64,000 nucleotides of DNA, taken from assembly GCA_030247885.1 (NCBI GenBank), contig JAPDRO010000005.1:992001-1056000 (forward strand), in the 5' to 3' direction. The notes beneath the pieces were generated by a model, which saw nothing but the letters and a program-made list of their open reading frames with translations, searched no databases and was not told the DNA's origin. Position 1 is the stretch's first letter, and every line of letters begins with the position of its first letter. Source of the stretch: Taxawa tesnikishii (nom. ined.). Lineage: Eukaryota > Ascomycota > Dothideomycetes > Dothideales. Made by a program: the position numbers and the translations under genes. Positions 45,711 through 57,742 of the stretch are shown here, piece after piece.

Positions 45711-48157
45711 ATGCCATCGGATAGCATCCTCCGCAACATTCCCGAGCACGCACTCGAGAACTTTCTTCCCGGTTTCGGTCTCGCCCGCTCAATCGTCCTC
45801 CGGAACACACGCGGTCGGGTAGACCTTCAAGTGATTCTGGGGTTTGCCTTCTTAGCCGCTTCCCTCAGTGGAACCATCCGCTATGCCTGGCAGAAGAGCG
45901 CTGGCTTTTACGAGCAGATTCGCAGATGGCTTGTCTCGAGCGTAACGATATCCGGCCACGAAGAGCTTGGACGGGATTTCATTGCTTGGATGAATTCGGC
46001 CTCTTCTAGCAGAAGCTCGAGGCATCTCAATGCTCACAAAAAGGATGGTTCCCAGTCTGCGCAAAAGAGGGTGTCATACGCGACAGACACGAGGGACTAC
46101 TCGATGTTCGGTAGTGGTCACCGCAGCACGGCCGTGCCAGCCGGAACAAATAGTGGATCTCTCGATGACACCTCGCCGGCAATTGAGTATGCGCCTGCTC
46201 AAGGGACCCATTGGGTATTTCACAACTGGACCTTGTTCATGATTCGAGATGAAGGCGAAAAAGTGAATGTGGAGAAGCCATATGACCAGATGACAGGAGG
46301 TTCGGGCCTGTTCGGAGGACAGCCATCATTGGCTCCATGGTTCGTTACAAGTAGGACCCATAACCTCGAGATCAGTGTTTTTGGATGGTCCACCACACCA
46401 ATACAAAACCTACTGACGGAGATCAACAAGTTCGCCGCGGAACGCGCGAAGAAAGAGCGAACAACTTCTCTATACATGCTCAGCCAAGTGGGAGAAGCAA
46501 CGTGGGGTGATCCGATCACCCGCCCTGCAAGACCCCTTTCCACCGTCGATCTCGATGAGCAAGAGAAATCAGGTCTGGTTGAAGATACAGTTCAGTACTT
46601 GGGTGGCAGGAGCTTCTATGCAAGACGAGGAATACCATATCGGCGAGGGTGAGTATGTAACCAGCACCGACGGCATGGTTATGCTGACTTCAATAGATAT
46701 CTCTTCTACGGACCTCCCGGAACAGGCAAGACGTCGCTTTCGGCCGCGTTGGCAGGAGAGTTCCAACTCAACCTTTACATGCTGAGTATCTCCTCGGATG
46801 GCTTAGACGATGAAGGTCTCGCCTCGCTTTTCGCACAGCTGCCGTCTCGCTGCATCATAATGCTCGAGGACGTTGACGCCGTTCGCATTGCGTAAGTTCT
46901 CTGCTATTGAGCCCTTGAAATCTGTGGAGTAAAATGCTAACATGCATCTAGAGAGCAGCGTCAAGACCCAGAACCTAGACTCGAACAAGATTCCAATGAG
47001 CAGAAAGTCCAGATGCCGCCTACACGTGAAGACTCTACGTTCGGTGGCGGTGCCATGCTTGACGACATTTACGGGGTGAAGCGCAGGATGAAGAGAAAGG
47101 ACAAGTTTCGTGGAGTCACACTCTCCGGCCTACTGAATGTGATTGATGGCATAACAGCAGCGTAAGTTTCCAATGCCACATATTGCTGCAAGTGGAAGAA
47201 AGGCTCACCGGTTCTCGCAGAGAAGGACGCATCCTGATCATGACGGCCAACCATCCGGAAACACTCGATAAAGCGCTCATCCGGCCTGGACGCATCGACC
47301 GTCAGGTTCACCTGGGCTACATCTCGAAGCAGAACGCAAAGCAGATCTTCATCCGCATGTACACCAAAGATGAAGATGAGGCGCTCGTGGCCAGTGCCAT
47401 TACCGAGAAGCTCGGCGCACCGTCCGGACTGCCTGCGCGGGCTCAGTCACCCGGCATAACACCCACCTCGCCCAGTTTGCGCGCGACGGTCCCATGTGGC
47501 CCGCCAGGCGCACCTCGCCCTGACCTTACCGTTCGCTCTCCAAGACCGTACACACCTAGCGTGCCCTCGCCGTTAGCGCAGGCTCTTGCCTCGCCCGTGC
47601 CTCTGCCGAAGCGCACGGTGAGTCTCGATATCCAAAAGGACGTCGGCGACATTGACAACCTGAACTACATGGCGACATTATTCGCAGTCAGTATCCCTGA
47701 GGGCCAGCTGACACCGGCCGAGGTTCAAGGTTTCTTGCTTGAACGGCGTAACAAACCTTGGGACGCCGTGACCGAGGTCGTCGAGTGGGTTGCTGATAAA
47801 CGGAGACAGCGGGAGCAGGGGACGAACATCGTCAAGTTGCAGAAACCGCCGCCAGCGGACGCAAAGAAGCTTGAGCGTGGGGGAGCCGTTGCAGCAGCAG
47901 CATCCGACGTCTTTGCGGCGAAGCAGAAGAACAAGGATGGGAAGGCGAAGGCCAGATTTGCTGGGCTGAAGAAGAGTCCTGGCTTGAACGGTACGAGCAG
48001 ATTTCTCTTTGGAACTCGGACAATGGATGAAGAGGATGCACACCAAGCTGATGCCGAGTCAGATGATGAGGCGCCCGCTGATGGAGCCGGTGGCGTGGAG
48101 TTCGCGAGGACAAAGCCTGAGCTGGAGGAACTATACGGTGATCAGTCACCACATTGA
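45711..48157 (+). CDS. BCS1-like mitochondrial AAA ATPase
   Basis: Four exons (45711-46648, 46697-46891, 46952-47161, 47221-48157) with introns of 48, 60 and 59 nt; 759 residues, no frame problem. Start MPSDSILRNIPEHALENFLP; an N-terminal hydrophobic segment VILGFAFLAASLSGTIRYAW is followed by the BCS1_N region (VTISGHEELGRDFIAWM, HWVFHNWTLFMIRDE, ISVFGWSTTPIQNLL). AAA core: Walker A YLFYGPPGTGKTSLSAAL (made at the first splice), Walker B CIIMLEDVDAV, sensor ILIMTANHPETLDKALIRPG, arginine RPGRIDRQVHLGYIS. A Pro-rich insert of about 90 residues separates the core from the lid SIPEGQLTPAEVQGFLLERR, and a charged tail follows. True Bcs1 inserts the Rieske protein; the insert and tail suggest one of the fungal paralogues instead. 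Confidence 0.9.
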
Positions 48158-48451
48158 GCGAGACCGTAGCATAGAATGTATAGTTGTATTGTCGTACAAG
48201 AGTTTGAGCCAGCCCTCTATACACAGTCCAACCGATGGAGAACATACAGTCATACGCCTTCTGTGCAATACATCAATATAATAACGATAGTGTTCCCAGA
48301 AGGGCAAGTAGAGCGGGACAACGTCACGACCGATGGGCGAAAGTGAATCTCATGTGCCCCGCGCCATCCCACCGAAAGACTCACACCAAATCAGTTGATC
48401 ATTTGGTCAAACCCATCAACAATCCCAAAGCCAGATCTTACCTCAAACAAC

Positions 48452-49221
48452 ATGTTCACCGGCATTGTAGAAACGATAGGCAGTACGCCAATCCGCACCA
48501 TCCCGTCCGCCCGCGACCGCCCCAGCTGACCCGCAACGCACGCAGCCGTCTCGGAGCTCAACCAGCTCGACGCATCCGCCTCAGGCGGCGGCGGCACCTC
48601 CTCACCATCTCCGACTGCGCCGACATCCTGACCGACTGCCACCTCGGCGACTCCATCTCCGTCAACGGCACCTGTCTGACCGTCACCGAATTCTCCTCGT
48701 CCAGCTTCAAAGTCGGCGTCTCGCCCGAAACGCTGCGGCGCACCAACCTCGGCTCCTTGAAGCAGGGCGGGAGGGTCAATCTCGAGCGCGCCGTCAGCGC
48801 GAGCACGAGGATGGGCGGGCATTTCGTGCAGGGCCATGTGGATACTATTGCTAGCGTTGCGAAGGTGACGGAGGATGGGAATGCGCTGACGTTCAGGCTG
48901 CAGCCGAGGGACAAGAGTGTGTTGAGATATGTGGTGGAGAAGGGCTATGTGACGCTAGACGGGGCGTCGTTGACGGTCACGAAGGTGCTGGATGGAGAGG
49001 ATGGGTGGTGGGAGGTCATGCTGATTGCTTATACACAAGAGAAGGTTGTGATGGGCAAGAAGCGCGAAGGCGACGATGTCAACGTTGAGGTGGACATGGT
49101 CGGCAAGTATGTTGAGAAGAGCGTGGCGGGCTACTTCGAAGGCAAAACAGGAGGGGATATCGCAGTGCTGGAGAAGATGGTGCAGAGATTGGTGGACGAG
49201 AGGTTGAAGAGTAGGGCGTAA
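48452..49221 (+). CDS. rib5: Riboflavin synthase alpha chain
   Basis: Dismutates two 6,7-dimethyl-8-ribityllumazine molecules to riboflavin, the last step of vitamin B2 synthesis, in the cytosol. Exon 1 48452-48482, intron 48483-48545 (63 nt, branch GCTGAC), exon 2 48546-49221; 235 residues after one C is restored near 48598-48602. N-terminus MFTGIVETIG|TVSELNQLDA is diagnostic; the two lumazine-binding repeats are LGDSISVNGTCLTVTEF ... MGGHFVQGHVDTIASV and VEKGYVTLDGASLTVTKV ... YTQEKVVM. The C-terminal helix KMVQRLVDERLKSRA closes the trimer. The 294-bp gap after the BCS1 stop contains its promoter. Confidence 0.95.
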
Positions 49222-51389
49222 GGGTGAATGCCTGGTGCTGCGGCCTTTGAAGGACCGTGTGGCAGGACAATGATCCAGCTTTATTGCATGACACGCCAAG
49301 CCACCCTCCTCATCATCAAACGATCCATGTGTGCCGGATTTTCTTTCGGTTCCATTCTCGGATTTCCTCATCTGCTCATCGGGTTGTGATTCTCCAATCG
49401 CCGGTTTGCCAGTACACCGCATCGGGTACCTGCGAGACTCGCAATGAAGACGAACGGTACTCACGGGAAGCCTGAAAGCTTGTACTCTTTTCCCTCCGCG
49501 TAGCCTTTAGTACAAGGCGAAAGCCTCATCACGCTGCCGTTCACCGCCATCGCTAGTGCGGTTTTGCGGGAGACGTACACGCCGTGCGCGCTTGCACTCT
49601 CAACAGGCATAGATGAGCAGGCGCCGTGCAACACCGCGCGTACCCAAGACTCCGCAAAGCAGATACCTATGGGGCCCACGAACAGAATCAACCAGGCGTT
49701 GGTCTTTGAAAGGTTTCGTCTCAAGGTTGATTGTGGGCCGTCACTCATATCGGTGGAAATGATATGCATGGTGGAGTAGCTCAGATTATTTCGCATCCAT
49801 ATTAACTACTTCAGTCTTAATACCTCAGCAGCCTTCCTCGCCAGCAAAGGTGGGAATCTGGCTCAACTCCTCACGCAGACGTCAGCCTGCCCCGGACTCC
49901 TCAACACAAAGTCTCTGAATATTTTCGTCAAGCACCTTCAGCAGTCCCTCTTCCCATTGGAAACTGTACTCCCTCTCGTCAACCAACCCAAGGTCTGATT
50001 TGAACACGTCCAAAATGACTCTTGTTGTCGGTCACCGAGATAGCGCAATGCTTTTTCTCCGACCATCTGCCCGCATTTTGATCAACTCGAAGGGATTGCT
50101 CTTGCACGCGGAAGAATACCTCCTTTGTCCATGAGAAAAAGTTTCAGGATATCGCCTGTGAGGAGTAGATCAAGCGTGTCTGCGGCCAATTTCTCGACTT
50201 CCACATCCGGCCATTTGCTGGGACTTGACAATCATATGTGTGCGAGGCATTCGACATAGCACTAATGCTAACGGTTCCGCGGTCGGGTTTTGTACTTTTC
50301 GAAGCGGGTGAGGCGGGGCTCTTCTGATGCATCATGCAGCGACTGTAAGAGTCCTAGACGCTCATCTGTTGCTGGACTTGATGATTGATACTTCTGCAGT
50401 CTTAACGTGTTCCAAGATCTGCTGGGATGCAGAGGTGTAGCGCGAAGGTAACATGCTAGTCATTGGGAGTTGAGATGCATTGGAATCGATTACAGTATAG
50501 CCACAGAACCATTCTGCACAAGGGTATCTTTCCTGTCAATGTCTTTCATACACCCTCTCCTCTACCCATACTGGATCAGTCATGTTTCAGTGATTTTAGC
50601 GATACAACCGTGCTGGACTCTTTGATAAGAGGAGGGATTCGAAGATTGAAGGAGAAAGACGCGCTGAGAACGCGTCGTGCCAAGTACGCAAGAGCTGAAG
50701 AGATTGAATTTTTGTGTGTAGGGAATCGCTATCTGGGAGCAGCCAGGGAAGGAGAAGCATGTCCTTTTCACAACAACAACCGAGCACACAGTGCAAGGTA
50801 GGTGAATGAGGTACCAGGACAGGCTCTTGCTCATATGTTTGACAACGCGAAGATGTATGGAATGCATGAAAACCAACATACCTGCAAAATCCCTACCGTG
50901 ATATACCGCTCCTACACGCGGTTCTTCTCGTATCCGCGATGTCAGACTTTGTTCCTGGATCGGAACCCAAAGCTCTCCAAAGAAGCAAAGCTATATCGTA
51001 ACATTTTGCTCTATTATGGACTTCACCACCTCCGCAATGATGGTTGATTACATCTTGCACGCGGAGATCTGAGTCAAGGAGATCGGCGAATTGATGAGAC
51101 CACGCTGTTCTTCTGGCCATGGTTCGTAAGAAAGGGGGACTGATGATGGTAATGGTCTACTGATACACTGCATATCGTGTCACTTCGTCATGAAATGTTT
51201 GTTATCAGTCCATGTAGATGAGGAGGATGATAGAGTGGATTTGATGATAGGTAGTGGGGTGAAGTGAGATCCTCGTCCGACTTTCGGCCGGATGGTCGGA
51301 CCGAAGATCCATCTAATCAATCAACGCAAGGGACCGTTCAGTACAATTACCTTAGTATATAACTATGTCCACGGACGTGACAATCAACA
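49222..51389. other. Intergenic, 2.2 kb
   Basis: No convincing gene between riboflavin synthase and the GCR1-domain gene. Frames at 49461-49796, 50463-50801 and 50802-51047 lack motifs and codon bias. A sequence at 49530-49559 is a faint relative (about 21 of 30) of the dispersed repeat at 10801 and 10988. Confidence 0.5.
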
Positions 51390-53113
51390 ATGCCTCGCCT
51401 GACCGACGAAGATCTCTACATCTTCGACTCCTCTCCCTCCCCTTCATCAGTTGACGATACACTCTCAAATCCCACCAAAAGACAGCGTTCAATCGAAGAT
51501 GACTACCGAGCCCGAGAACAGGATCAACGTGCCAAACGGAGAAAAGACGATGGCATACCCAGCGACGGCATAGACGAAGCGCCTCCGACCAGCAGCAATA
51601 TAGAAGCAATCGAACAGCGCCTGCAAAACATAGTCAGCGGCGTTGTCAATGACGCAACCGAGCGCATCCTCGCGACGCTGGGAGCCCGACTCAATGCGCT
51701 CGAAACGCGCATGGATCAAATGCAAAGGGAATGGCGACAGCGGTTCGCACATCCACCGCAGCAGCAGTACCAATCGCACCATCAAACTGCTCCCAATGGA
51801 CACCATGCAGCCCCGACAACGTGTCAAGAACCACGCATAATTGAGTCCGTCGAAGGAAGGGCATTCGCCTCGAGCATACAGCCAGCTCCAACACCCAACG
51901 AATCGCCAGGGGACACTGACACTGTCGACGAAAACCTCAGCTCGTTCATGTCACAAGAGACGCAGGACCCGTTCATCGCAAGCCTACTAGCTGAAGCCGG
52001 GAAAGAAGGACAGGGGCAATATGGGCACGAACGAAACGTACACTCAGGACAAGCGCTCTACGACAGCGACGGACACCCTCTCACGCTGTACGACCGACGA
52101 GGAAGGATGCGAGGAAACACGCCAGGGCGTGAACGCCCTTTCCGCCGCCGACGGCTGCCGCATCCCAGCGCTGCGCTTACGCAGCAAAGCAACCCTCCGG
52201 GAACGCCTACGGAGGTGGAAGAAAACGAGTCGCCGCTTGGAATGGCCGAGGGTGTCGAGATCGCACGTACGCATTGGGGCGTCGACGCGCCGCAGTACAC
52301 CGTCGCGCGCGGCACCGATACGGTGGTCGAGCTCTGGACGGAGTGGTATGTCGGAACTTCTGTTAAACCGCCCATTGCAGAGCTCGACAGGCGGTACGGC
52401 TCGCTATGGAGGTATAAAAATCTTCTGAGAGCGTTTATTACTCCATGCGCCGTACCCTTATTGACGAGCATCTGCGACGTCTCTCTACCCTGGGTATTCC
52501 TGCTGGAAAAGCGGGCGGAGAGGCGGGGCTACAGGTCGCAAAGGAGATGGATTTGGAGAGGGAGAACGCAAGGGCGACCCTGAATCAGTATACATCTTTG
52601 ATCAAGACGCGTGATAAGGCCCGCACGCCGCCGTTGGTGGATCCGAGAGGCCTCGCTCCGAATGCTCGGGTTACTGCTGCTCGAGTCGAGAAATCGAGGA
52701 CAGCATCGTTGGTGCCGCCACCTCCTCTAGACGAGCCGCAGCCGCCTCGGGTCGTTTTTTCGAGAACCACAGCGACTGTGGCGGAGTTGTGGAAGGAGTG
52801 GTTCAATGGCAAAGCCGATGGAACTCTTGCTGTCGTGGCCATCGATCGCGAATGGGGAGATGCGTGGCGACGGCCTGGCTCTGAGGAATACAGGCTGCAT
52901 CACCAGCGGAAAATCGTGATCGATGCTGCTGTTGATCGAGCCATGACGCGGGGAGGGTTCAGTCACGGACCTGAGGTGGCGCGGGAGATGGACAAAGAAC
53001 GTTTGTCGCTGCATTTGACGCTGCCGGCGTATTGCGATCGGTTGCGAGAGCTGCGGGAGAAGGAGAGGATGGAACACGGGAAGAGGAAGGAGCGAGGAGA
53101 TAGAGAAGCGTGA
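51390..53113 (+). CDS. Protein with two GCR1_C-type DNA-binding domains (regulator)
   Basis: Single exon, 574 residues after one A is restored in the A5 run at 52416-52420. Start MPRLTDEDLYIFDSSPSPSS. The N-terminal region has a basic patch (RAKRRKDD) and a coiled coil (IEQRLQNIVSGVVNDATERI, LARLNALETRMDQMQREWRQ), then a disordered segment. Two copies of the GCR1_C pattern follow: TVVELWTEWYVG ... LDRRYGSLWR ... YYSMRRTLIDEHLRRL and TVAELWKEWFNG ... IDREWGDAWRR ... HHQRKIVIDAAVD. This domain binds DNA in yeast Gcr1 and Hot1/Msn1. Role here unknown; it is next to an oxygenase group and could regulate it. The frame break falls inside the first domain, where frame +2 restores the expected SSESVYYSMRR. 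Confidence 0.82.
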
Positions 53114-53622
53114 ACACGATGTCGAGATGATTATGCGAGATGTTGGGCGAAGGGACACCAGACCAGTGAAAGATAAGGGCGAAAAAGAAAGGTCGAGGCG
53201 TTGGTTCTGGAACTACCTGCTTAAACTCAAACGTTCTCCCTCAGTCTGGGAGCAGTGCACGATACAGACCTCTTCAATTACCAACACTCGCTGATACAAC
53301 CTATGGGCCCCCTGCTCTGTCTCTGGTGTTTTTGGGGAACCTTGTTTGGTGACACGGGTTGAGGGGATCGGGAAAGAGGTTAAGAGTGTATACATATACA
53401 CACACGAGTCTGCGCTAACGAAGGCAGCGAGGGTCGACATGATGCGGTGTTTGCTCCGCGCGCAGTATGGGGCATTGTATAGTCGCGGATGAAACTAATT
53501 CATACCGATATCTGGGGTTATAACGAACTTGCAGTGGTGCACATCAACGTCACTTCACATCAAAACTTTCCAGGCAAGCCTGAAGCATACAATTGGCCCT
53601 CCCATGCGACAACAAGTACCCG
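53114..53622. other. Intergenic, convergent
   Basis: Convergent 3' regions of the GCR1-domain gene and the FAD monooxygenase. Nothing recognised. Confidence 0.5.
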
Positions 53623-55115
53623 CTATCCCTCTGCGGAGACAACTGCAGGCTTCGGAAGCTCTGCCCGAATGTCCTTCGTCGGTGCCTCAACCGCCGGCTT
53701 CTGCTTGTAATACTGCGTAAAGTCATGCTTAATGACATTGATACCCTAATCTCGTTATCAGCCACCACCGCATCGGCTCACGCTACGGATATCAACATAC
53801 CGTCTGCAACTGTCTCGAGAACTCGTCATCCGTCTCCGCTCTCTTGACCATATTATAAAACTCGTCCTTTTCGATCTCCTCTTCGGTCGTGTACAAGAGC
53901 CGGCGCAGATTGGAGGTCGATATCGGATCGATAACCTCGTGATACATCTGCCGCCGCACCGTGTCGTACTTGTCCAGGATGCTGTCGTCGGCTTGGCCGG
54001 TGGCGATTCCGTACAGGCAGTCGTATAGGTTACCGACGTCTACCAGGCCGCCCGTTAGTCCGAGCCCACCGCTGGATCACGTCAGTAAAGAACCTATAAG
54101 GTAAAAACGGGACAAACTGACAAAGGGTTGCAAAGATGAGCGGCATCGGCCGCCAGGAGGAACCTTCCAACGCGGAATTTGTCAGCGCATCTCTGGTGGA
54201 TCTTGTAAGGCGAGAAATTGACAATGTTGTATTTGTCCGGAGTAGGGTGACCTGGGAGGAAGGTTTCAAATTTCTTCGGTTGACGCTCTAGGTACTCTTC
54301 TCGTGAAAGTCCGGACTTTTCAAGATAGGTCACGCGGTAAAGGCCGTCTGTTTGAATCTTTGCTGCCATGAAGCAATGTTCCGGGTGGATGATGAAGTTT
54401 GAATCTTCCCAGTTGAACTTCTCTATGTCGGGGTAGTACACCTAAGAAGGGTTGTCAGTCGGGCTGTTCGGCTTTTGAGAGATTGGTGTCTCACATTGGT
54501 CGCTACGATCTGTTCATCCCACGTTCTCCCAGGGAAGGAATCGCCGAATAGACAACGTCGAATCTTGCTCGTCGCCCCGTCGCAACCTACGATATACGAA
54601 GCATGGAACCTCTTTTCTCCTGATGGGGTCTCCACATCTATCCATGCTTTATCCTCGTCATGTCCGCCAATACGAACCACCTTGTGCGAGTAAAGGATCT
54701 CCGCTGTCGGTTGTCGTGCAATGTGTTTGCCGATAATCTGCATCAACTGATCTAACGGCAGACACAGCATGCGTTGCTCAGCAGGTGTGTGCTTGTTCTT
54801 GACACCCGTAATGTAGGTGCCGTCTAGCTTTCGCCACGACACGCCATCCGGAATGAAACCTTTGCTGCTACATCCTCGACAATCCCGGCTCGCCGTAGCT
54901 CGTCGACAGCAGGAGGCCCATAGTGGCTGGCTCGGGGTTGCTTGTTCAGTTCATTCGCCGCATCGAGGATCTGAACGCGAATCCCTTGCTTTGCGAGTAA
55001 CAATCCTAGAATTAGTCCGGACGGGCCTGCTCCGACGATGATCTGGCGGGCGTCAGTCAAAGATTAGCACAAAACACCGCTTAGAATCGCTCACGATGGA
55101 TATAGGAGAAGCCAT
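53623..55115 (-). CDS. FAD-dependent aromatic-ring monooxygenase
   Basis: Five exons: 55095-55115, 54495-55042, 54122-54441, 53801-54071, 53623-53745, with 50-55-nt introns; 427 residues after one G is restored at 54859-54860. N-terminus MASPISI|IIVGAGPSGLILGLLLAKQG carries the Rossmann GxGxxG, created by splicing of a 21-nt first exon. DG motif ASYIVGCDGATSKIRR and GD-type motif GRFLLAADAAHLCNPFGGLG complete the class-A flavoprotein hydroxylase signature (PHBH/phenol hydroxylase-like). The reaction would be NAD(P)H-dependent hydroxylation of an aromatic or polyketide substrate. The usual GDAAH is AADAAH here. Same strand as the P450 that lies 580 bp upstream, so the two may be co-regulated. 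Confidence 0.9.
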
Positions 55116-55698
55116 AGTTCCTAGGGGATGTAAGAGCAGAACGAAATGCCTAGGTGTAGACTTTGCAGGGTGTCTGTCTGTAAACAGAGATATTGATTTC
55201 CAAGCAGCTGGTCACGCTTGGGGTAAGGGAAATATTGCAGCCTCGTTCGGGGAGAAACCACCTCCGCCCCGCCTGGACTACCACTATCATCGAACAAGAT
55301 GCCATACCTCCCCTCCCACTTCCAGCTGGTAAAGACCCGAAAACGAGGTAAAGAGCAGCAGGGTGGGGTCTCTGCGGGGCTCTGGGGAAACCGTGGGGAA
55401 GGGTCTGCTGTTCTTTCCGCGTCTAGCTAGACTAGCCCTCGGCACCATTGGCGTCGGATGTGAAGACGCCGTGAGGGCATCAGGGCAAGCTGAAGAACTG
55501 CGGAATTCGACGAAGTCTTCCTATCGGCTACGTACGCATCTGAACATCGCATCCAATGCCATCACGCACTAAGTACCAGTGAGAAAGGCGCTGAATATCA
55601 AATTCGCCAAGTTCGACACCGCAAGATCGAAATATCATGCATTAAAGGAACGTTCAGCGACTCCTGTTCAAAACAGCAACGCGCTGAAAGCAGCTTCC
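55116..55698. promoter_or_regulatory. FAD monooxygenase promoter region
   Basis: 580 bp between the P450 stop and the monooxygenase start, both minus strand. A CT/CA-rich section near 55250-55330 and no recognised gene. Confidence 0.45.
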
Positions 55699-57327
55699 TT
55701 ACAAGCCATCCGCAAAAGCCGCTTTGAAAGCCCTCTCGATAAGAGCAGCGTGCTGATGACTGCGAGGGCTGATATCAACATGAACCGGCGGTGCATCATG
55801 CCTCTGCCAGGGAGCGCCAAAGGTATCAATAGGTTTGCCGGGGTTCTCCTTGAAATCAAAACAGTACAGCAACCGAGCAGCGACAATCCACACGTTAGTC
55901 TCGCCGACATTGTAGCCCGCACATATTCGTCTTCCTGCTCCGAATGCATAATGACCTTTCAACGGACTGTTTAGATCGTCATTCATGAATCGTTCCGGCC
56001 AAAACCTCTCAGGCTGGTCATACTCGTCCGGGTTCAGAGCGATGGCGTATGCGTTCCAGGTGAACACTGTCCCAGCCGGAAACTTGTAGCCTTCGTATTC
56101 ATCGTCCTGTGTCAGGACGTGTGGAACTCCGATCTCAGCAAAAGGCCGCCACCTGAATGCTTCCTTCGTCACTGCTGTCATATACGGCAGTTCATCCCGG
56201 TCATCGAGTGTTGGAAGACGTTCAGCGTTGTATCCGCAGACGCGGTCGAGTTGTTCTCGGGCTCGCTCAACCCAATCCGGGTATGTGGCGGCTGCAGCAA
56301 GTACCTGGCTGACTGTGATCCGAGATGTGTCACTACCGGCTTCCAGCAATGACCCCAGCGTGAAAAGCTTTTGCGCTTCGTCGAAATCGCTGTGCTCGGC
56401 CGCTTTAAGAAAATCGACGCCAAAACAGGGCTTCGCAGTTCCCTTCTTGACGCTCTCCTTCAAGCGGTTCACCTCCCGCCGGTAGACGCTGTTAAAACGA
56501 TCAGTACTTCAGTGGGCCTGAACATAGATGGCGTAACCTTACCTGATAGTCCTGTGGTACGCCCGCTCGCCACGTGGTCGCCACCACTGCAGAAATTGGG
56601 GCAACTTGGCCAGCTGTGGATAACCGTCTACCAAGTTGTAGCCAGGCTGAAGATTCTCCAGGAACTCATTCGACGTCGCAAACAACTCCGCTATCTGTGG
56701 ATCATCCAGCTGAGCTCTTCTGCCAAAGACAACGCTGAGCATCACCGCATTGCTGTACCGTTGATTGCTCAAATACCATTTCTCCGGCGTTTGCAGGTAT
56801 TCATGTAACAGTTGAATGGACTCCAGTTCCTGGAAATCCTTGTACAGGTCCTTGGAGCGAATATTGAGGATCTGGTGCATGACTTTTCTTACTGCCCGCC
56901 ATCGCTCTCCGTAGGCCATCATGACAATCCGGTTCCCTCCAGACATGATCTCCTGGGTCATCGGTTGCTCTGGGCGCGAGGAGTAAATAGCAGCGCGGCG
57001 ATCCAGAAGGTCGTAAACGACTCGGGTAGAGTTGAGAAATACCCATTGGTTGCCCCCGATGGTGCAAGTGAACCTGCCTGTTGTCAGCAACCTTGACGAT
57101 TAGATTTGACGAAGCGCACACATCTCTCCATATTTGCGCGCCTGTTTTTGTGCCCATTGACCTTGCTGAAAGACTCCCAGTTGGAACGTATTGCCAAAGA
57201 AAGGTATTCCTGGAACTCGCGGAGGAAACTTATATTTCTTTGCGGATATGCGTTTGACTAACCACGTCAATATCACAGCAATCACCAACGCAGCACCGAT
57301 TGTTGTGATCGGTGTAGAAGTATCCAT
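55699..57327 (-). CDS. Membrane-anchored cytochrome P450 (E-class group I)
   Basis: Three exons (57122-57327, 56543-57073, 55699-56488), 508 residues with clean frame. N-terminal membrane anchor ITTIGAALVIAVILTWLVKR, proline hinge FPPRVPGIPFFGN, I-helix GSLLEAGSDTSR, K-helix TKEAFRWRP (ExxR), and heme loop YAFGAGRRICAGYNVGE. Resembles fungal P450s annotated as O-methylsterigmatocystin-oxidoreductase-like, a broad label that does not fix the substrate. Endoplasmic reticulum, needs separate reductase. Head-to-head with a second P450 over 415 bp, suggesting joint control. Confidence 0.93.
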
Positions 57328-57742
57328 GATGAGGGACAAAGCTTTTGTGATGGTTGCGGGATATGGTTTCCAGAGCGCGGCGTACCAGCCGTATGTAGCG
57401 GAACAATATCCTGTAGTGACTTGGCGAGCGGATGAGAGCCCCGCCCACTGCAAGGGTGGTACAATGCAGGAACTTGTTAGGGTTCGGCAGGTTCCCTGAT
57501 GTTTGGTGTTACTCCAACAGTGCTTGTCTTGGCAGTGGGGAAAAGTGAGGAGGGGATGGAAGAGAGTGCGGGGTTGGGGTTCGTGGAGATGCAGGTCACG
57601 TATGCATGCTCGGATTGAAGGTCCAGACCTGCATACAAGATCTCCCAAGATATCTTGCGGTTTGTCTCAGGCCCACTACCCTTTGAAGATCCGTACTGCG
57701 CTTTTGCCTCCATTACGGAAAAGGAAGAAGTCCACTGGAAAG
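57328..57742. promoter_or_regulatory. Bidirectional promoter of the two P450 genes
   Basis: 415 bp between outward starts. Contains CGG-N8-CCG at 57378-57391, the shape bound by many Zn2Cys6 regulators; one such match is expected by chance in roughly a tenth of such regions, so it is only suggestive. No repeat. Confidence 0.45.

Noticed and set aside
49461-51047. Short frames between riboflavin synthase and the GCR1 gene
   Set aside because: No conserved segment, no plausible splice structure.
57378-57391. CGG-N8-CCG as a proven regulator site
   Set aside because: Expected by chance too often in 415 bp to be claimed as a site; recorded only as a possibility.
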